A stretch of 17,891 nucleotides of DNA, from positions 1-17,891 of the forward strand of contig CAYWGR010000114.1 in assembly GCA_964458015.1 (NCBI GenBank). Direction: 5' to 3'. Position numbers and translations under genes: made by a program. Shown piece after piece: positions 13,025 to 17,891 of this stretch. The notes beneath the pieces were generated by a model. The model saw only the letters and a list, made by a program, of their open reading frames with translations, was not told the DNA's origin and did not search any database. The DNA comes from CAYWGR01 sp964458015. GTDB taxonomy: Bacteria > Planctomycetota > Planctomycetia > Pirellulales > Thermoguttaceae. Every line of letters begins with the position of its first letter. Position 1 is the stretch's first letter.

Positions 13025-14958
13025 ATCCGTCCAATCAAGAACAACTTAATGAGTTGCGATGCTTGATCGCCGAGGTGCGAGAGGGACAGCCTGATGCCGC
13101 GCACATGAGGAGACTTCAGCGATTGCTGGACGAAAGCGCCGAAGCCCGAAGAATGTACGCTCGCTATGGCTCGATGCAAGTCTTGTTGGAATTGGCCGTC
13201 GCGGGGATGGACGCACATCGCCCGGACGAGATTCCGGCTGAATTGCCGGCGGGTTGGCTGCCTGCCACGGTGGAAGAACTTGAAGATTACGAATTGCCTC
13301 CAACCGTGAATCCCATCCTTGGTTTTCTTGGCAGCGCCTATCAAGGCACGATCGGCTTTTTCTCGCAGGAAATTCCATTCGCTCTACTGATTGCCACTGT
13401 GATTACAGGCTTAGGCCTTTGGGCTGGTTCGTTGGTCTATGTGAATCAACCAAAGCCGATGGCGAAGAAATCCAGCTTGCCGAGAGAACATGTGATCAAA
13501 TCGTTGGGCGACCGCGTCGGACAAATAACGGAGATGGCAGCTTGTCGTTGGGATGCGAAGGGCTCCAAAAATACCAATGCAGCAGCAAGAACGGCTGCCT
13601 CTGCAAACGCTTACGTGTTCCTTGGCGATCAATTTTCGATTGCGTCAGGGCTTATGGAAATTACTTATGATACCGGAGCGAAAGTAATTCTTCAGGGCCC
13701 TGCCACTTACGAAGTCGATTCTCGCGATGGTGGGTTCCTTGCGGTCGGCAAGCTCACGGCAAGATTAGAGAAGAGAGGAGAGAAGAGAGAGGAGAGTGCA
13801 GAAAAAGTGGCTAGTGGCCAGTGGCCGGTGGCTAGTGAAACAAATCCCAAATCCCGAAATCCCGAGATCCCGAAATCCCCCGCCCCCCGTCCCCAATCTC
13901 CAACCCCTACTTTTGCTGTGCGAACTCCCACGGCCATCGTGACTGACCTTGGCACGGAGTTCGGCGTGGAGGTAGATGAACAGGGAACCACGACATCGCA
14001 TGTGTTCCAAGGTTCGGTTCGACTTCAGATGGTTTCCTCATCAGGAAAGGTCCAAGGCGATGCCCAGGTGTTGCAGGCAAATCAATCGGCCCGAGTGGAA
14101 ATCGATAGAAAAAGTGCCCAAAGCAAACCTCGCGTCCTGATGCTTGACAAGTCAACAAAGGCGATCCATTTTGTCCGCACGATGCCGCGGCCGACAATCA
14201 AGTATTTAGATCTGGTTGATGTCGTAGCCGGCGGCGACGGTTTTTCCAACCGGCGTAATCGCGGCATCAATCCGGCCGATGGCGAACTGACGGACAAACC
14301 GCCGAAGGATTTTCATATTCATAGCGACGGCCAATACCATCGTGTCGCAAAGCAGCCGCTGATAGATGGCGTATTTATTCCTGATCCGCAAGGGCCGGTG
14401 CAGGTAGACTCGGCCGGTCACAAGTTCAGCGGCCTCGTTGCTTCCACAAACATGACTTTCGGGTATATCTGGGCAGGCGGTCAGGTTCCCACAAGCTGTC
14501 CGCCTCCCGTAAAAACCAAGATGGACGAGATCGACTATAGTTTGCCGGGGCATGGGCTGATTTTCCTTCATGCGGACAAAGGCATTACCTTCGATTTGGA
14601 AGCGATTCGGCGTGCTAATCCGGATTGCCGATTGAAACGGTTCCTTGCCGCGGTCGGCAACACCGAGATCGCATCGCAAGGCATTCTTGGCCCACTCTCC
14701 GAGGAAGAATCGAAACGTGTTTTCGCCGACGTGTGGGTGCTGGTAGACGGCCAGCCGCGATTCCGACGCCGTGAAATCAATGGCTATAGCGGTTCGTTTT
14801 CCGTGGATGTTGCCATCGGCAAGAAGGACCATTATCTCACCCTTATCGGAAGTGACGGCGGAAATCATATTCATGCGGATTGGATACTGTTCGGCGACCC
14901 TCGCATTGAATTGTTGTCCTTTCCGAGTGAGATAGAAAACGACAATACGGACAAGTAA
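13021..14958 (+). CDS. Membrane FecR-domain protein with C-terminal NPCBM-like carbohydrate-binding domain
   Basis: This 645-residue single-pass membrane protein is probably the partner of the overlapping sigma factor. Residues 1-60 are a helical cytoplasmic segment with the look of a planctomycete anti-sigma/FecR N-terminus (RRLQRLLDESAEARRMYARY). One membrane segment is at about 119-141 (PFALLIATVITGLGLWAG). The FecR domain follows in two parts: residues 195-250 (LMEITYDTGAKVILQGPATY) and 297-365 (FAVRTPTAIVTDLGTEFGVE). They are split by about 46 residues of low-complexity sequence (251-296) encoded by short DNA repeats. Residues about 505-632 resemble an NPCBM domain (GITFDLEAIRR, FADVWVLVDGQPRF, DHYLTLIGSDGG, DWILFGDPRIEL), outside the membrane, where it could bind a glycan. 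The LamG domain common in this class is not evident. The signal sensed is unknown. Confidence 0.88.
   Translation: MNPSNQEQLNELRCLIAEVREGQPDAAHMRRLQRLLDESAEARRMYARYGSMQVLLELAVAGMDAHRPDEIPAELPAGWLPATVEELEDYELPPTVNPILGFLGSAYQGTIGFFSQEIPFALLIATVITGLGLWAGSLVYVNQPKPMAKKSSLPREHVIKSLGDRVGQITEMAACRWDAKGSKNTNAAARTAASANAYVFLGDQFSIASGLMEITYDTGAKVILQGPATYEVDSRDGGFLAVGKLTARLEKRGEKREESAEKVASGQWPVASETNPKSRNPEIPKSPAPRPQSPTPTFAVRTPTAIVTDLGTEFGVEVDEQGTTTSHVFQGSVRLQMVSSSGKVQGDAQVLQANQSARVEIDRKSAQSKPRVLMLDKSTKAIHFVRTMPRPTIKYLDLVDVVAGGDGFSNRRNRGINPADGELTDKPPKDFHIHSDGQYHRVAKQPLIDGVFIPDPQGPVQVDSAGHKFSGLVASTNMTFGYIWAGGQVPTSCPPPVKTKMDEIDYSLPGHGLIFLHADKGITFDLEAIRRANPDCRLKRFLAAVGNTEIASQGILGPLSEEESKRVFADVWVLVDGQPRFRRREINGYSGSFSVDVAIGKKDHYLTLIGSDGGNHIHADWILFGDPRIELLSFPSEIENDNTDK
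13767..13910 (+). repeat. Mosaic of short repeats inserted in frame within the FecR domain
   Basis: Four successive simple blocks fill this stretch. 13767-13796 is pure purine with GAGA/GGAG units. 13807-13837 consists of variants of GTGGCTAGTGGCCA. 13841-13880 has AATCCC repeated at about 8-10 bp with AAATCCCGA variants. 13878-13910 is pyrimidine-rich with CCCC units. The composition differs sharply from the neighbouring coding DNA, and the translated product (residues about 250-296) is disordered-looking, Pro/Ser/Lys-rich sequence between two FecR blocks. The reading frame is kept and no stop occurs. Confidence 0.8.
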
Positions 14959-15058
14959 TGTCTTGGCCCGAAACGGCGGAGATATTGTACGGCTTGCATT
15001 CGGTTGATATTCCTTCGAACCTATTCGTTTCTTTCACTTTTCATGTAAGGAGTTTTTT

Positions 15059-17626
15059 ATGAGATCGAGATGGGGTGTCACAGTCATTGCGATCTTGATC
15101 GGCCTAGGGCTGACGCCGTCGTTGATTGTCGCGAGCGTATGGATTCCAACTGCCGAGGGAACCTATACGTGGAGCACTTCCACGAATTGGACGGGGGGAG
15201 TGCCAAATGCCGTGGATGCTGTCGCGGACTTCTCCACGACGGATATCACGGGAGCACAAACCGTCGAGCTAGACACCATCGGTTACACGCTCGGCACATT
15301 GCATTTCGGCGATACGGCTTCTTCGTATTATGGTTTCACGCTAACCGGCAATAACCTGACGATGGATGCAAGCGGCGGAACTTCAGCCATCACGGTTGAT
15401 GCCAATTCGGTCAACTATCTTAACAACTCGCAACTGACGCTGACAAGCGGTCAAACCACAAACATTAGCGTTGGGACCGGCGGCTCCTTGACGATCAACG
15501 GCCGTATCGCGGCAAGTATCGCCGCCAATGCAACGATCTACAAGGACGGTGCAGGCGATTTGTATCTTACAAGCGCCAATACGGAATCCGACAACAGCTT
15601 CACCGGACTCCAGGTTAATAATGGCTTGGTCGTGTTGAATAAGTCGGGCACCCACATGACGAATCATGCGATCGGCACCATCGAGGCTATCAATGCAGGG
15701 GCTACCGTTCAATTGGGCGGCAGCGGCGAGTATCAGATTTGGGGCTCCGATAACGGCCAGGGGGCAGGTGGCAATGTTGCCATTACCGGCGGCACGTTCG
15801 ACCTTTACGGCTGCACGCAAAATCAGACGGTCCTTACCGTCAGTGCCGCCGGCGGTACATTAGCCAACTCCAGTTCGGCCGCCGGTGTCTATAATCCGTA
15901 CAGCGGCACATTGGATGGTACGCTCACGGTGAATGCCTTGGGCGATATTACATTGGCCACGGGTGTTAATGGTACAGGCATCGCCGGATCGGGCGGCATG
16001 GTTAAAGTGGGCTCGGGTACACTTTATTTGACCGGCGACAACAGCTACCAAGGCGGCACGACAATTAGCGCCGGGACGCTTCAGGTCGGCGCCGGCGGCT
16101 CTGCCGGCACGTTGGGAAGCGGTAATGTTACGAATGACACCTCGCTCGTATTCAATCGTTCCGATAGCGCCTATTCCGTAGGCAATGTCATTTCCGGTTC
16201 GGGCAATGTTGTCAACAATGGCACGGGCACAATTGTCTTGGCCGGATCGAATACATATAGCGGCGGCACGTCGATCAATGCCGGCACGCTTAGCGTTAGC
16301 GACGTCAATGATTCGAACGGCAATATCGGCACCGGTTCCCTAACCATTGACGGCGGCGGCACTCTGCTCTACACCGGATCGGGCACGAGCTCCACGGGAC
16401 GGGCCGTGTATATCGGACACGCATCCGGCAACACGGTCAATGTGTCTTCCGGCACGCTTGCCCTTACTGGCATTGTTCAGCGAAATGGCGAAAATTCCAA
16501 TGTAACATTTACGAAGAGTGGTTCTGGCACATTGATTTTAGGCGCCAACAGCGGCTCGGAATCCGACAACAGCTTCCTAACGTTGGCGGCAAATGTCGGC
16601 CTTGTTCAACTCAACAAAAATAGCCATTCCACTTGCCATGCTGTTGGAACAATTGCCAACATCAATGCCGGCGCTACCGTCCAATTAACCGGCTCAGGCG
16701 ACAAACAGATCTGGGCAGGCGATCCGGACGGCGGCGGAAACGTCTCTGGTCCAGGAGGAAGCGTCCCACTTAGCGGCGGAACCTTCGATCTTAACGGACA
16801 TAGCCAAGTTCAGACGCTCTTTAGCGTGAGCTCGGCCGGCGGAACATTGGCCAATTCCAACTCCGTGGCTGCTTCCAGCTATTCGCCCTATAGCACCACG
16901 CTCGACGGTACTTTGACCGTTGATGCCAATGGCGACATCACTCTGGGTGGAGCATCCAGCACCGGCTCGGGCGGCATCACCAAGATCGGCGCCGGCAAGT
17001 TGATCTTGTCGGGCGCGAACGGCTACACCGGCGCAACAGCCATCAATGCAGGCACGTTGGTGGTTGACGGTTCAATCACCGGCACCGGCGGCGACGTGAC
17101 CGTGGCCAATGGCGCTGCATTGGCCGGTAACGGTTCGATCGTCCGCAACCTGATCATTCAGAGCGGCGGCAACATTACGCCCGGCAACTCGGTCGGCAAC
17201 CTGACCGTCGGCGGCAACGTGGATTTCAGCGGCACCTACCAATGGGAATTGGGGTCGATGGTGGATAACGCCTCCGGCACGGCCGGCACGAATTGGGACT
17301 TGGTCACCATGTCGCTCGGCACGTTGTCGGGTTCCGCACCGACGATCAGCATCGCCGGCATCGATCCCAGCAGCGACGTGTTCTGGAAATCGGCGCACGT
17401 TTGGAACATCGTCACCGGCATCGGCGTCAGCACGCTCAGCACGACGGGCGGCGACATCACCGGCTACGACACCCAATACGGTTATTTCGACACCACTGGT
17501 GCCGTTGGCCCAACCGGCGGCATCATGCAGTTGACATGGACGCCCGTGCCCGAACCGAGTTCGATTGTCTTGATGGCAGCCGGACTAATCGGTTTGATCG
17601 CTTACGCTTGGCGGAAGCGAAAATGA
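15059..17626 (+). CDS. Exported PEP-CTERM protein with autotransporter-type beta-strand repeats
   Basis: This 855-residue surface or secreted protein begins with a signal peptide (MRSRWGVTVIAILIGLGLTP, then SLIVAS). It continues into a Ser/Thr/Gly/Asn-rich body of beta-strand repeats and ends in a PEP-CTERM sorting tail at 829-855: PVPEPSS, a hydrophobic helix (IVLMAAGLIGLIAYAW) and RKRK. Three clear autotransporter-associated repeats, each ending like YxGxTxxxAGTLxV, lie at about 312-344, 382-413 and 638-669. A 169-170-residue unit occurs twice (176-344 and 501-670). The tail is recognised by an exosortase encoded elsewhere, which anchors or releases the protein at the cell surface. AAGGAG (15047-15052) is 6 bp before the ATG. 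It follows the FecR gene by 100 bp and is a likely target of that regulatory pair. No catalytic domain is visible; a structural or adhesive role is inferred. Confidence 0.9.
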   Translation: MRSRWGVTVIAILIGLGLTPSLIVASVWIPTAEGTYTWSTSTNWTGGVPNAVDAVADFSTTDITGAQTVELDTIGYTLGTLHFGDTASSYYGFTLTGNNLTMDASGGTSAITVDANSVNYLNNSQLTLTSGQTTNISVGTGGSLTINGRIAASIAANATIYKDGAGDLYLTSANTESDNSFTGLQVNNGLVVLNKSGTHMTNHAIGTIEAINAGATVQLGGSGEYQIWGSDNGQGAGGNVAITGGTFDLYGCTQNQTVLTVSAAGGTLANSSSAAGVYNPYSGTLDGTLTVNALGDITLATGVNGTGIAGSGGMVKVGSGTLYLTGDNSYQGGTTISAGTLQVGAGGSAGTLGSGNVTNDTSLVFNRSDSAYSVGNVISGSGNVVNNGTGTIVLAGSNTYSGGTSINAGTLSVSDVNDSNGNIGTGSLTIDGGGTLLYTGSGTSSTGRAVYIGHASGNTVNVSSGTLALTGIVQRNGENSNVTFTKSGSGTLILGANSGSESDNSFLTLAANVGLVQLNKNSHSTCHAVGTIANINAGATVQLTGSGDKQIWAGDPDGGGNVSGPGGSVPLSGGTFDLNGHSQVQTLFSVSSAGGTLANSNSVAASSYSPYSTTLDGTLTVDANGDITLGGASSTGSGGITKIGAGKLILSGANGYTGATAINAGTLVVDGSITGTGGDVTVANGAALAGNGSIVRNLIIQSGGNITPGNSVGNLTVGGNVDFSGTYQWELGSMVDNASGTAGTNWDLVTMSLGTLSGSAPTISIAGIDPSSDVFWKSAHVWNIVTGIGVSTLSTTGGDITGYDTQYGYFDTTGAVGPTGGIMQLTWTPVPEPSSIVLMAAGLIGLIAYAWRKRK
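15584..16090 (+). repeat. Internal duplication, copy A, in the PEP-CTERM gene
   Basis: This encodes residues 176-344. It shares with copy B, in the same order, ESDNSF, INAGATVQL, GSG..QIW, GGTFDL, SAGGTLANS or its variant, LDGTLTV, GDITL and AGTL. The two copies are 975 bp apart and have diverged at many positions, so the duplication is old. Confidence 0.75.
16559..17068 (+). repeat. Internal duplication, copy B, in the PEP-CTERM gene
   Basis: This encodes residues 501-670 and matches copy A along its whole length, with small indels. It includes ESDNSFLTLAANVGLVQLNK, VGTIANINAGATVQL, GGTFDLNGHSQVQTL, TTLDGTLTVDANGDITL and a closing beta-strand repeat. Confidence 0.75.
17543..17623 (+). other. 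PEP-CTERM sorting signal
   Basis: The last 27 residues of the surface protein contain VPEPSS, a membrane-spanning helix and the basic end WRKRK, the standard three-part exosortase signal. It implies an exosortase (EpsH/XrtA family) elsewhere in the genome. Confidence 0.92.
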
Positions 17627-17680
17627 TGGAGGTTGAATAACGCAATCGCGCGAAGTCAAGGCTCTAAAAACCTGCTTCGC

Positions 17681-17737
17681 GCCTTTGCGCCTTTGCGTGA
17701 GATAACAGGATTCTTTCTCTCGCAAAGACGCAAAGAC
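17681..17737. repeat. Imperfect inverted repeat of TTTGCG units in intergenic DNA
   Basis: The left arm (17681-17702, containing CTTTGCGCCTTTGCGTGAGA) and right arm (17716-17737, containing CTCTCGCAAAGACGCAAAGA) pair at 19 of 22 positions around a 13-nt spacer. Each arm itself holds two CTTTGCG/CGCAAAG units. There is no T run directly after it, so it looks like a dispersed repeat element rather than a terminator, although it may stop or protect the PEP-CTERM transcript. It fills much of the 146-bp gap (17627-17772) between the two genes. Confidence 0.65.
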
Positions 17738-17772
17738 TACGACTTAATTTCTTTGTTTTATTGGATGCCATC

Positions 17773-17891
17773 ATGCATCACGGAAATCATAAATCAGAAA
17801 TTATAAATTATAAACTTCGAGCATTTACCCTCGTCGAGCTTTTGGTCGTGATTACGATCATCGGCATCCTGATTTCGCTCTTGCTTCCGGC
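17773..17891 (+). CDS. Prepilin-like protein with N-terminal methylation motif, 3' end outside the window
   Basis: The first 39 codons read into the right edge. Residues 17-39 give AFTLVELLVVITIIGILISL, then LLP: a type IV prepilin/pseudopilin class III signal with the cleavage point expected before F18 and the conserved Glu at mature position 5 (E22). In planctomycetes this N-terminus is typical of the large DUF1559 family of prepilin-like proteins, and that is my best guess. The leader MHHGNHKSEIINYKLR is encoded by AT-rich near-repeats (AAATCATAAATC, AAATTATAAATTATAAA), unlike the rest of the region. No good ribosome-binding site precedes ATG 17773. The product would be processed by prepilin peptidase and held in the inner membrane or assembled into a pilus or secretion pseudopilus. 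Confidence 0.85.
   Translation, partial: MHHGNHKSEIINYKLRAFTLVELLVVITIIGILISLLLP

Noticed and set aside
13807..13880. Insertion sequence or transposon inside the FecR gene
   Set aside because: No transposase, no terminal inverted repeats and no target duplication are visible, and the frame is intact. It is better described as short mosaic repeats.
14500..14930. LamG domain at the C-terminus of the FecR protein
   Set aside because: LamG is common in planctomycete FecR proteins, but the motifs here (ADVWVLVDGQ, HYLTLIGSDGG, DWILFGDP) fit an NPCBM-type domain better.
15059..17626. CRISPR-like or tandem DNA repeats within the repeat-rich gene
   Set aside because: The repetition follows protein strands with diverged DNA and has no fixed spacer length. 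It is a coding repeat, not an array.
1..17891. tRNA, rRNA or riboswitch genes
   Set aside because: I scanned the gaps (519-556, 5102-5285, 11400-11433, 12307-12496, 14959-15058, 17627-17772) for conserved stems and motifs and found none beyond the small hairpins listed.

Overview
The window looks like a chromosomal segment of a planctomycete, probably of the Pirellulales type. The basis is the company the genes keep: XylR-type AraC regulators, many Gfo/Idh/MocA oxidoreductases, an ECF-like sigma factor overlapping a membrane FecR gene, a PEP-CTERM beta-strand-repeat protein, and a prepilin-like protein with the leader RAFTLVELLVVI. Every gene I can support is on the + strand. No tRNA, rRNA, transposase, phage gene or CRISPR array was seen.

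Region 1 (1-518) is the 3' part of a secreted four-heme c-type cytochrome whose start, and presumably signal peptide, lies left of the window.

Region 2 (557-12306) is a long, tightly spaced array that reads as one catabolic operon behind its own regulator: XylR-like activator, FucI-like sugar isomerase, TIM-barrel epimerase/isomerase, two Gfo/Idh/MocA dehydrogenases, a zinc-dependent MDR dehydrogenase, an FGGY kinase, a shikimate-dehydrogenase-like enzyme, a cupin-type phosphoglucose isomerase, a D-2-hydroxyacid dehydrogenase and a UlaG-like metallo-beta-lactamase-fold hydrolase. Most genes touch or overlap; the one real gap (5102-5285) holds two hairpins. No transporter and no aldolase or lyase lies in the array, so the pathway must be completed elsewhere. 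Four members (IolG-like dehydrogenase, Zn-dehydrogenase, TIM epimerase, MBL hydrolase) resemble the enzyme set of the Thermotoga-type inositol route. The other members do not fit any pathway I can name, so this is the best candidate here for an undescribed sugar, polyol or cyclitol pathway.

Region 3 (12497-17891) is a cell-surface cassette: an ECF-type sigma factor, a translationally overlapping membrane FecR protein with a C-terminal NPCBM-like carbohydrate-binding domain, a large exported PEP-CTERM protein with autotransporter-type beta-strand repeats, and the beginning of a type IV prepilin-like protein. A natural reading is that the sigma/FecR pair senses a surface or carbohydrate signal and controls the surface proteins, but that is inference.

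Short mosaic repeats occur three times in region 3: inside the FecR coding sequence (in frame, 13767-13910), in the intergenic space after the PEP-CTERM gene (inverted repeat, 17681-17737), and in the part of the last gene that encodes the prepilin leader. They deserve attention as possible mobile or slippage-born elements that are tolerated inside genes.
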